A DNA stretch of 7,453 nt from Bacteroidota bacterium. GTDB lineage: Bacteria; Bacteroidota; Bacteroidia; SpSt-205; S141-50. This document shows positions 1 through 6,098 of this stretch, piece by piece. The DNA lies in the NCBI GenBank assembly GCA_015490695.1, contig WFXK01000340.1, positions 1 to 7,453 of the forward strand. Reading direction: 5' to 3'. The notes beneath the pieces were generated by a model. It did not search any database. It was not told the DNA's origin and worked only from the letters and a program-made list of their open reading frames with translations. A program made the translations under genes and the position numbers. Each line of letters opens with the position of its first letter. Position 1 is the first letter of the stretch.

Positions 1-238
1 TAATAGTATAGGGCGCGTCTAAGATTAAGGCACTTAGGGTATCGGTTAAACATTGGAAGGAGTGGGTTGCTGTTGCAATGACCTTTCCTTCTTGGGGTTT
101 AAAAGAAAGTTTTAATTGCAGGTGTTGGAAATCTACTTGTCGTTTTCTTGGGGCATCCCAGGGGTCTTTTAAGTAGGTTCGCACTTCGGGCCATTGTTGT
201 GCAAAAGCAACAGCGAAACACAACCACAACCAGCGCAT
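1..238 (-). CDS. N-terminal fragment of a secreted M1-family aminopeptidase-like protein (partial)
   Basis: The first 79 codons of a minus-strand gene start at ATG (238-236) and leave the window at its left edge. The protein begins with a Sec signal peptide: MRW, a hydrophobic stretch, then AFA|Q with a likely cut after residue 13. The mature start (residues 30-79) has the pattern R-x-R-x-V-D-F-x-H-L-x-L-x-L-S-F, then a beta-strand region and ALILDAPYTI. This matches the opening beta-domain of M1 zinc aminopeptidases, where an 'HY-x-L-x-L-x-F' strand is later followed by an 'L-x-LDA' strand. The zinc motif (HExxH) would lie outside the window, so family membership is inferred from the N-terminal pattern only. 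The expected role is hydrolysis of peptides in the periplasm or at the cell surface. The gene is divergent from the methyltransferase gene. No strong Shine-Dalgarno sequence is visible. Confidence 0.6.
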   Translation of the reverse strand, partial: MRWLWLCFAVAFAQQWPEVRTYLKDPWDAPRKRQVDFQHLQLKLSFKPQEGKVIATATHSFQCLTDTLSALILDAPYTI

Positions 239-714
239 GGCAACAAAGGTAAAAAACCTGCTCTTAAAGGTTTGCAAAGTAATTCCGTTATTGTCGCAAA
301 CCGATGATTTAGCAAATTTTATTGCAGTACGATAGCTATTTCTGTTATACTGCTGTAGGTTATGGAGCAAAAAACGTAAGATGGCTATGCTTGCGGTAAT
401 TGCTCTTTTTTGTTGCCTATGGTTTGATTTGCATTGAACCAATGTGGATTGCAGTTAATTTGACCTTCTTTGGAGGCTACAAGTTCGTTTGGTATGACTG
501 CAAGCACTGGCTCTATCCATTGTTTCATTCCGATTCAAAGGCAAAAAATCTCAAGTGTGGATTTTCTCGCGAACTTCGCTTGTCGAAAACCACCTAAGGG
601 AATTCTTAAAAGTTGCTTAGCAATACTTTAGCTTTATCTTTAGAACTGTATAGCGTTTTTTATTTATATCGTGTGTAAGCAAAAACACTTTTTAACTTTG
701 TAGCGGAAGTTAAA
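239..714. other. Intergenic region between divergent genes, no convincing gene
   Basis: This 476-bp stretch lies between the left-edge aminopeptidase-like gene (minus) and the methyltransferase gene (plus). I find no tRNA-like fold and no ORF with family resemblance. It holds short palindromes. TTTGCAAA is at 271-278. A 6-bp inverted repeat (GCAGTA 324-329 / TACTGC 348-353) encloses the palindrome ATAGCTAT (332-339). GCGAA-C-TTCGC is at 569-579, and TTGC-TTA-GCAA at 613-623. A near-consensus -7 element (TTACTTTG, minus strand, 282-275) could serve the leftward gene, but it has one mismatch and a poorly spaced -33 element. The clear promoter for the rightward gene is at 693-700. Confidence 0.6.
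693..700 (+). promoter_or_regulatory. Bacteroidota-type -7 promoter element of the methyltransferase gene
   Basis: TAACTTTG matches the Bacteroidota -7 consensus TAnnTTTG exactly. Upstream, TGTG at 672-675, with a 17-bp spacer, is a one-mismatch candidate for the TTTG -33 element. Transcription would begin at about 704-708, only about ten bases before the GTG at 715, so the leader would be very short. The promoter probably drives both the methyltransferase and the downstream receptor gene. The -7 match is seen directly; promoter function is inferred. Confidence 0.6.
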
Positions 715-1461
715 GTGGTAAAACCATTGCCTTCTATCAAAGACTTACTAAGAAAGCAATTGATACGCATGAATATTGGGGTTACGGAAAACTTACGAAA
801 TGATATTTTGCTAAAAAAAATAATGAAAAAGGTATTGAATGCAAACAGCAACACAATAGACATAGGTGCTTATAAAGGAGAAATCACGGAATTGATTTTA
901 AAAATAGCACCCAACGGACAACATTTTGCTTTTGAACCTAATCCTGTATTCTTTGAGCAATTGCAAAAAAAGTTTGGGAATAAAGTCAAGGTTTTCCCTT
1001 TTGCTTTATCGGACGAGGAGGGAGAAAGCACTTTTTATGTTGTGGGTTATGACCCTGCTTTAAGTGGTTTGTCTCGCCGAAATTTTGACGCTCGCAAGGT
1101 TAAAGCGATAAAGGTTCAGGTAAAAAGATTGGATGCGGTGATTCCAAAAGAAGTGAAAATTGATTTCATTAAAATAGACGTAGAGGGTGCAGAAGGCAAG
1201 GTGTTAAAAGGAGGAATAGGATTGATAACACGTCACCGTCCTATCATCGCCTTTGAATTCGGTAAAGGGGGCAGTGAATACTTCAATACCTATCCCGAAA
1301 CCTTATTTAACTTTTTTGATTCCTTACAATACGATTTATGGGACTACGCTTCTTTTCTGAAAGGAAAGTCTCCTTTGACTAAAGAGACCTTTCGCAAGGT
1401 ATGGGAAGAAAATCAAATCTATAACTTTGTTGCCGTTCCTAAGGAAGTTTTTTCAAAATAA
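715..1461 (+). CDS. FkbM-family SAM-dependent methyltransferase
   Basis: This 248-residue protein has the FkbM (Methyltransf_21) layout. The SAM-binding glycine motif IDIGAYKGE is at residues 48-56. The acidic strand FEPNP (73-77) should bind the SAM ribose. RLD is at 128-130. The family signature DFIKIDVEGAE-GKVLKGG is at 140-157, followed by the strand IIAFEFGKGG (167-176). FkbM enzymes usually O-methylate sugars or secondary metabolites, and many sit in polysaccharide gene sets; the substrate here is unknown. No signal peptide or membrane segment is seen, so it is cytoplasmic. The chosen start is GTG at 715, with GGAAG five bases upstream. ATG at 769 is an alternative that would remove 18 residues but leave all motifs intact. 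The receptor gene begins 10 bp downstream, suggesting co-transcription. Its codons are noticeably A-rich compared with the receptor gene. Confidence 0.88.
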   Translation: MVKPLPSIKDLLRKQLIRMNIGVTENLRNDILLKKIMKKVLNANSNTIDIGAYKGEITELILKIAPNGQHFAFEPNPVFFEQLQKKFGNKVKVFPFALSDEEGESTFYVVGYDPALSGLSRRNFDARKVKAIKVQVKRLDAVIPKEVKIDFIKIDVEGAEGKVLKGGIGLITRHRPIIAFEFGKGGSEYFNTYPETLFNFFDSLQYDLWDYASFLKGKSPLTKETFRKVWEENQIYNFVAVPKEVFSK

Positions 1462-1471
1462 TTAAGGGCTT

Positions 1472-3799
1472 ATGGTGGGGCGTTTAGTGGTGGGGTTGTT
1501 CATTGCTTTTTCTTGGGGTTGGGCACAAAACGTCGTGAGTACCATCCAAGGAAAGGTAGTAGATAGTCAAACTCAAGCACCTATTGGCGGTGTCTTTATT
1601 TCGGTATACGTTCACGATTCCCTTTTTCGCAGTGCCCTAAGCGACACCACAGGCTTTTTCAAAATAGACAGCATACCTGTGGGTTACGTACGGCTCAAAG
1701 CCCAAGCGGCAGGTTATGAAGATTTGATTACCCCACTGATGTTTTTACACAGTGGTAAAGCCTTAGAGGTGTTATTACCCTTAGAAGAAAAAGTGGTAGA
1801 TTTAGAAGAAGTGGTGATTCAGGGGGAAGTTTATCAGGAGGTGGATGCCGTAAGTGCGCAACGGCTTTCATCAGAACAGCTCATGCGGCAAGCAGGAGGC
1901 TTTGGCGATGTTGCACGTATTGCTTTAAGCTTACCCGGCGTTAATTTAAGTTCCGATAGCCGAAACGACATCATTATACGAGGCAATTCACCCTTGGGCG
2001 TTTTATGGCGTTTAGAAGGATTTAATATCCCTCCACCACAACATTTTAACACCTTAGGTACGACAGGAGGTGCAGTAAGCATTTTGAATGCCAATTTATT
2101 ACAACAAGCAACGCTCTACACGGGTGCATGGCCCGCCCTTTACAACAATGCCACTGCAGGGGTCTTTGACCTCGTCCTACGGGAAGGCAACAATCAAAAA
2201 CATGAGTTCCTTGCCGCTTCTGGCTTCAATGGCTTTGAAATAGATGCCGAAGGACCCCTATGGAATAGCTACTCCACTTTCCTTGCCGCTTATCGCTACT
2301 CTACTTTAGCACTTTTTAAAAAAATCGGGTTAGACTTTAATCTTGGTGCAACCCCCGAATATCAAGACCTCACTTTTAAAATCGCTGCCCATAACCGAAA
2401 AAATCCCAATACATGGACCCTTTTCGGCATCGCGGGCAATAGCCAAATCCAACTTATCTACGAACAAAAAGACACCAACGACATGAGCTTTGTGGATATT
2501 CCTTCTAATACTTACTACAAAGGTGCTTTGGCTATCTTGGGTACTAAATACACGCTTTTTCATAATTCCAATTGGCGGAGTGAAGTGGGAGTACTTTGGT
2601 CCTTAGCACAAAATAGTGTAAAAGTAGATAGCGTTCATCCTATTACACTGGTTGCAAAACCTGCTTATGGGATGTTAGTGCAAAACCAACAATGGGAAGG
2701 TATGTATCGCACCTTTATTAAGTGGCGAAAAAAACACTTCTTTGCCCTGGGCTTCTACTGGGATTATTTTCTGTTTAACATGCAAGATAGTGTTTCTTTA
2801 GATAATCGCTTTGTTCGTAATTATGATGTGCAACAAGGAAGCAGTCTATTGCAAGGTTATGCGCAGTGGGAATATAAGTTTAGTTCTCGGGTTAAGATGC
2901 AATTAGGGGTTTCTGGACTATATTTTGATTTTGCTAAGGATTATAGTGTGGATGTTCGTTGGAGTTTATATTATCGTTGGAAGCCGCGTCATTCCTTTCG
3001 TTTGGGTTTAGGCAAGCATGCTCAGATACAGCCTGTTAGTCTTTATTTTCGTGAAAGTCGCTTACCTGATGGGACGAAACGACGAACGAATGAGCGTTTA
3101 AAGATGACGCAGAGTCTTCATGGGGTTTTAGCCTATACGTGGCAATGGGCACCTCTATGGCGTTTACACGTAGAGGTGTATTATCAATATCTTTATCGCG
3201 TTCCCGTAGAACAGCGCCCCTCTCCTTACTCGGCTTTGAATGAAGGGGCAACGTTTGTCCCTCCTATGACCGACAGCTTAGTCAATAAAGGCATAGGCTA
3301 TAATTATGGTGTGGACTTATTAGTAGAACGTTCCATGGAAAAAGGATTCTATTTTCAGTGGGCTTTGTCGCTGTTTCGTTCTTTATATGAGGGTAGTGAT
3401 GGGGTGCTTCGTCCTACTGCCTTCAGCGGGGATTTCTTAACCCGTTTGACGGCAGGGAAGATTTTTCGTCAGCGCTGGGTGGTGGACGCGCGTTGGCTCT
3501 TTGGTGGAAACCGCCGCTATATACCTATTGACTTAACTCAAAGCCGTTTAAAAGGAGAAGAAGTGCTGGATTGGAATCAAGCTTATCAAAAACGTTATCC
3601 TAATTACTTCCGCATAGATTTGCGTTTGGCGTATCGGCAACAACACAAAAACTATTTTTATGAAGCAGGAATCAATTTACAGAACTTGACCAATCACAAA
3701 AATGTATTTCAGTATCGTTATAATGCATTAAAGGGGGATATTATTACGGAGTATCAGATGGGGTTGTTGCCCGTTGGGGAGTTTCGTTTGTATTTTTAG
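1472..3799 (+). CDS. TonB-dependent outer-membrane receptor with carboxypeptidase-regulatory-like N-terminal domain
   Basis: This 775-residue outer-membrane beta-barrel protein is expected to import a ligand using energy relayed by TonB. A signal peptide occupies residues 1-18 (GWA|QN). A carboxypeptidase-regulatory-like domain spans about 24-103, from IQGKVVDSQT through the GFFKIDSIPVG turn to LEVLLPL. A TonB-box-like stretch, LEEVVIQGE, is at 111-119. The plug domain (about 120-240) includes ARIALSLPGV (148-157) and IIIRGNSP (167-174). The rest is barrel, rich in alternating aromatic strands and ending in GEFRLYF with the terminal Phe typical of BamA-folded proteins. No SusD-like lipoprotein gene follows, so this is not a standard SusCD pair; the substrate cannot be predicted. 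The ATG lies 10 bp after the methyltransferase stop, so it is likely in the same transcript. The stop codon directly abuts a convergent tRNA gene. Third-position base use changes sharply within the gene. Confidence 0.88.
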   Translation: MVGRLVVGLFIAFSWGWAQNVVSTIQGKVVDSQTQAPIGGVFISVYVHDSLFRSALSDTTGFFKIDSIPVGYVRLKAQAAGYEDLITPLMFLHSGKALEVLLPLEEKVVDLEEVVIQGEVYQEVDAVSAQRLSSEQLMRQAGGFGDVARIALSLPGVNLSSDSRNDIIIRGNSPLGVLWRLEGFNIPPPQHFNTLGTTGGAVSILNANLLQQATLYTGAWPALYNNATAGVFDLVLREGNNQKHEFLAASGFNGFEIDAEGPLWNSYSTFLAAYRYSTLALFKKIGLDFNLGATPEYQDLTFKIAAHNRKNPNTWTLFGIAGNSQIQLIYEQKDTNDMSFVDIPSNTYYKGALAILGTKYTLFHNSNWRSEVGVLWSLAQNSVKVDSVHPITLVAKPAYGMLVQNQQWEGMYRTFIKWRKKHFFALGFYWDYFLFNMQDSVSLDNRFVRNYDVQQGSSLLQGYAQWEYKFSSRVKMQLGVSGLYFDFAKDYSVDVRWSLYYRWKPRHSFRLGLGKHAQIQPVSLYFRESRLPDGTKRRTNERLKMTQSLHGVLAYTWQWAPLWRLHVEVYYQYLYRVPVEQRPSPYSALNEGATFVPPMTDSLVNKGIGYNYGVDLLVERSMEKGFYFQWALSLFRSLYEGSDGVLRPTAFSGDFLTRLTAGKIFRQRWVVDARWLFGGNRRYIPIDLTQSRLKGEEVLDWNQAYQKRYPNYFRIDLRLAYRQQHKNYFYEAGINLQNLTNHKNVFQYRYNALKGDIITEYQMGLLPVGEFRLYF

Positions 3800-3884
3800 C
3801 GGAGGGGAGGGGATTCGAACCCCTGGTGGGTTGCCCCACAGCGGTTTTCAAGACCGCCGCATTCGTCCGCTCTGCCACCCCTCC
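3800..3884 (-). tRNA. tRNA-Ser (anticodon UGA)
   Basis: Read on the minus strand, the 84 bases 3884-3801 fold as a class II tRNA. The acceptor stem GGAGGGG pairs with CCCCTCC. The D arm is GCA/TGC around GAGCGGACGAA. The anticodon stem GCGGT/ACCGC closes the loop CTTGAAA, with anticodon TGA at 3850-3848. A long variable arm (GTGGG-GCAA-CCCAC) is diagnostic of Ser/Leu. The T arm is AGGGG-TTCGAAT-CCCCT. Position 3800 supplies the discriminator G, as expected for tRNA-Ser. CCA is not encoded; the next bases are CTA. It reads UCA and, by wobble, other UCN serine codons. It lies 24 bp after the adaptor stop on the same strand and directly against the receptor stop on the other strand. Confidence 0.97.
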
Positions 3885-3893
3885 AACACACCG

Positions 3894-3901
3894 CAAAATT
3901 A
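3894..3901 (-). promoter_or_regulatory. -7 promoter element of the tRNA-Ser gene
   Basis: On the minus strand TAATTTTG matches TAnnTTTG exactly and ends 9 bases before the mature tRNA 5' end. A weak -33 candidate, ATTG at 3921-3918, lies inside the last codons of the adaptor gene with a 16-bp spacer, slightly shorter than usual. The element directly follows a run of eight T's (3908-3901, sharing one base) after the adaptor stop codon. The tRNA thus appears to have its own promoter within the adaptor 3' end, though read-through from the efflux genes could also contribute. Confidence 0.5.
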
Positions 3902-3908
3902 AAAAAAA

Positions 3909-6086
3909 CTACGGCTTCAATACCTTCTTGACACTTCCACACTTTAACATAGCAGCACCGAAATAAGGATTTTTAATCGCTTCAAATTGGCTTAACCAAA
4001 AGCCACCATTATCGCCCGCCATCGGGCAAAAGTCTTTGTACAAGGCTTTATAAGAAGAGGGCACGCCTTGCTGTTCCACCCACTGAATAACCATAGGAGA
4101 AATCATTAAAAGTAGTTTCCGCTGCTCTTCTAAGGTTTTCGCAGGGTGCATAGAAAGATGTTTTAGAAGCTCTTTAGCAACAGCAGGTGGGTTGTTCATC
4201 GCTCTCAAAGCCTCTTTCATGGATTTCAGCGCTTGTTGTGCTTTTTGTGTATTGTCTTCTACTAAAGCGTCCTTGAAGGCAAAATAAGCTTTTAGGAAGT
4301 GCTCGTAGTGAGGTGAGGGTTTCGTTGAGGTACTTGTTTTATGATGGACTTTTCTGGATGTTGATGGCTGAGAAGGCTTTAATACCTTCTTGACACTTCC
4401 ACATTTTAACATAGCAGCACCGAAATAAGGATTTTTAATCGCTTCAAATTGACTTAACCAAAAACCTCCTTTGTCGCCCGCCATAGGACAAAAGTCTTTA
4501 TACAGCGCTTTGTAAGAAGATGGTACCCCTTGCTGCTCTACCCATTGAATAACCATAGGAGAAATCATTAAAAGCAATTTTCGTTGTTCTTCTAAGGTTT
4601 TCGCAGGATGCATAGAAAGATGTTTTAGAAGCTCTTTAGCAACAGCAGGTGGGTTGTTCATTGCTCTCAAAGCCTCTTTCATGGATTTCAGCGCTTGTTG
4701 TGCTTTTTGCGCGTTGTCTTCCACTAAAGCATCCTTAAAAGCAAAATAGGCTTTGAGGAAATGTTCGTAATGGGGTGAAGGTTTGGTTGATGGAGGTAGT
4801 TGGGGCACTTCGTAAGAGACTTGATAAAATTGTTGTTGGTTGGGAGGGGGATTAAGCATAGCGTATTTCCCTGCTAATTGTGCGGCAGCATCTATGCTGA
4901 AGGTACCATGGACAGCAACCTCTTCTCCTTCTTGTAGTCCCTCTACTACTTCATAGTAGTTCCCTGCATCTACTCCTAATTTCACTAAGCGGTATTCAAA
5001 AGTGATGCCACTTTCATCTGCATGTTTTTTGACATAAACAATAGCATGTCTGCCCGCCCATAATACAGCACTCTTAGGTACGGCAAGAATACGTTGTTTT
5101 TTTAATCGGGTTTCAATCGTAGCTTTGACAAACATCTCCGGTTTAAGCTCCCAACGAGGATTATTTAGCTCCGCTCTTACCCGTGCTATGCGTCTTACTT
5201 CGTCCACATAAGGGTCAATATAAGTGATACGGGCTGTATACACTTTATGGGGGAAAGCATCTACATAAACTTTCACAGGCATACCGATTTGAATCCAAGG
5301 TAAATCTTGTTCATACGCATCTAAGAGCACCCATAATCGTGAGATTTCTGCGATTTCTACGATAGGGGTTCCTTCTTTTACGTAGTCGCCTAAGGCAACT
5401 TTTCTTTGGAAGATAACACCACTTAAAGGAGAATAAATAGTGAAGTTGTAAATAAGTTTTTTTTCTTTTTCCAATTTTTCTATTTGTTTTTCTGTAATGC
5501 CCCATAGTAGTAGTTTTTCTTTTGCGGCTTGATAGACTTCTGGGTAGCGTTCTTTAAGTTTAAGGCTTTCTAAGAATTCTTTTTGTGCTACGATGAGTTC
5601 TGGGGAGTAGATGTCTACTAAGGGGGCGCCTTTGCGTACCCATTTCCCTGTGAAGTTTGCATAGAGTCGTTCAATACGTCCTGGGAAGCGAGCGGTGATG
5701 GTGGCGATACGGCGTTCGTCTACTGCCAAACGTCCTTGTAGCGATAAAGTACGAACTGCCTGTAGATACTTCACAGGTTCGGTTTCTATGTCTGCTAAAG
5801 CTATGGCTTCCTTAGACATGTGAATCTCATAAAGGTTTTCGCTCGCAGCTGCTTGAACTGACTCCAAAGGCTCTAATGGCATACCACAAATAGGACATTT
5901 CCCCGGTTTATCAGAACGAATTTGCGGATGCATAGAACAGGTATATATGGTCTTTTTCTTCGTTGGCTTTTGCTCTTGAACTTCCTTAGGGGTTTCGGCA
6001 GAAGGCTCACCGCTAAATAGCCTTCCTATGAACCACCCGCCCACAAAAAGGGCTATCCCTATAAGATAATACTTGATGCGTCGCAT
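3909..6086 (-). CDS. CusB-like periplasmic adaptor of a heavy-metal RND efflux pump, with heavy-metal-binding domain and two DUF3347 domains
   Basis: This 725-residue membrane-fusion protein would bridge an RND permease and an outer-membrane channel. An N-terminal membrane anchor spans about 6-22, followed by a Lys/Glu/Pro-rich linker. A heavy-metal-binding domain (47-73) carries YTCSMHP and KCPICGMP, giving C50, M52, H53, C64, C67 and M69 as likely ligands. The adaptor core follows: first lipoyl half about 128-163 (PGRIERLYANFTGKWVRKG), alpha-hairpin about 164-212, second lipoyl half 216-247 (YSPLSGVIFQRKV-x3-DYVKEG), beta-barrel about 250-328, and membrane-proximal domain about 334-402. Two DUF3347 domains end the protein (433-571 and 587-725), each with DFCPMA, FWLSQFEAIKNPYFG and MLKCG. 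These resemble CusB-type copper/silver adaptors, although zinc-type pumps are not excluded. A single DUF3347 would be more usual; the tandem pair lengthens the protein. ATG at 6086 lies 12 bp after the TolC-like stop, so co-transcription is likely. Confidence 0.92.
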   Translation of the reverse strand: MRRIKYYLIGIALFVGGWFIGRLFSGEPSAETPKEVQEQKPTKKKTIYTCSMHPQIRSDKPGKCPICGMPLEPLESVQAAASENLYEIHMSKEAIALADIETEPVKYLQAVRTLSLQGRLAVDERRIATITARFPGRIERLYANFTGKWVRKGAPLVDIYSPELIVAQKEFLESLKLKERYPEVYQAAKEKLLLWGITEKQIEKLEKEKKLIYNFTIYSPLSGVIFQRKVALGDYVKEGTPIVEIAEISRLWVLLDAYEQDLPWIQIGMPVKVYVDAFPHKVYTARITYIDPYVDEVRRIARVRAELNNPRWELKPEMFVKATIETRLKKQRILAVPKSAVLWAGRHAIVYVKKHADESGITFEYRLVKLGVDAGNYYEVVEGLQEGEEVAVHGTFSIDAAAQLAGKYAMLNPPPNQQQFYQVSYEVPQLPPSTKPSPHYEHFLKAYFAFKDALVEDNAQKAQQALKSMKEALRAMNNPPAVAKELLKHLSMHPAKTLEEQRKLLLMISPMVIQWVEQQGVPSSYKALYKDFCPMAGDKGGFWLSQFEAIKNPYFGAAMLKCGSVKKVLKPSQPSTSRKVHHKTSTSTKPSPHYEHFLKAYFAFKDALVEDNTQKAQQALKSMKEALRAMNNPPAVAKELLKHLSMHPAKTLEEQRKLLLMISPMVIQWVEQQGVPSSYKALYKDFCPMAGDNGGFWLSQFEAIKNPYFGAAMLKCGSVKKVLKP
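3912..4328 (-). repeat. Tandem repeat copy 2: C-terminal DUF3347 domain (residues 587-725)
   Basis: This is the second of two in-frame copies of a 417-bp unit, spaced exactly 462 bp (154 codons) from the first. It encodes 139 residues from STKPSPHYEHF to GSVKKVLKP, ending at the stop codon. It differs from copy 1 at only two residues (Thr for Ala in the EDN-QKA stretch, Asn for Lys in AGD-GGF). My hand alignment gives about 42 nucleotide differences, roughly 90% identity. Conserved Cys, Met and His residues make metal binding plausible. Confidence 0.95.
4374..4790 (-). repeat. Tandem repeat copy 1: first DUF3347 domain (residues 433-571)
   Basis: This is the first copy in the protein. It is joined to copy 2 by a 15-residue Ser/Thr/Lys/His linker (572-586, including VHHK) that is not part of the repeat. 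Similarity starts abruptly at STKPSP in both copies; the flanks (VPQLPP before copy 1, KTST before copy 2) are unrelated. The sharp ends and in-frame spacing fit a tandem intragenic duplication of a whole domain. Confidence 0.95.
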
Positions 6087-6098
6087 GGCTTTACTTTT

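Noticed and set aside
385..528. Minus-strand 47-codon ORF starting at ATG 528
   Set aside because: No family resemblance, no promoter or ribosome-binding site, and a stop codon lies just upstream. It is too short to support as a gene and is mentioned only as a possible remnant.
400..597. Plus-strand 65-codon ORF starting at TTG
   Set aside because: It has a TTG start, no ribosome-binding site, no recognisable domain and unusual composition (many Trp, Phe and Cys). It is probably a chance open frame in the intergenic region.
1834..2094. Minus-strand 86-codon ORF inside the receptor gene
   Set aside because: It lies wholly antisense to the plug domain of a well-supported gene and has no domain of its own.
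3901..3911. T-run after the adaptor stop as an intrinsic terminator
   Set aside because: Eight T's follow the stop on the minus strand, but no G+C-rich stem precedes them. The run leads straight into the tRNA -7 element, so promoter-associated sequence is the simpler reading.
3912..4790. Direct repeat as an insertion sequence or CRISPR-like array
   Set aside because: The two copies are in frame within one gene, encode a full protein domain, and have no terminal inverted repeats or transposase.
5311..5505. Minus-strand 64-codon ORF inside the adaptor gene in another frame
   Set aside because: It is an out-of-frame shadow of the lipoyl/hairpin region of the adaptor. Its Lys/Arg-rich composition reflects the A-rich coding strand.
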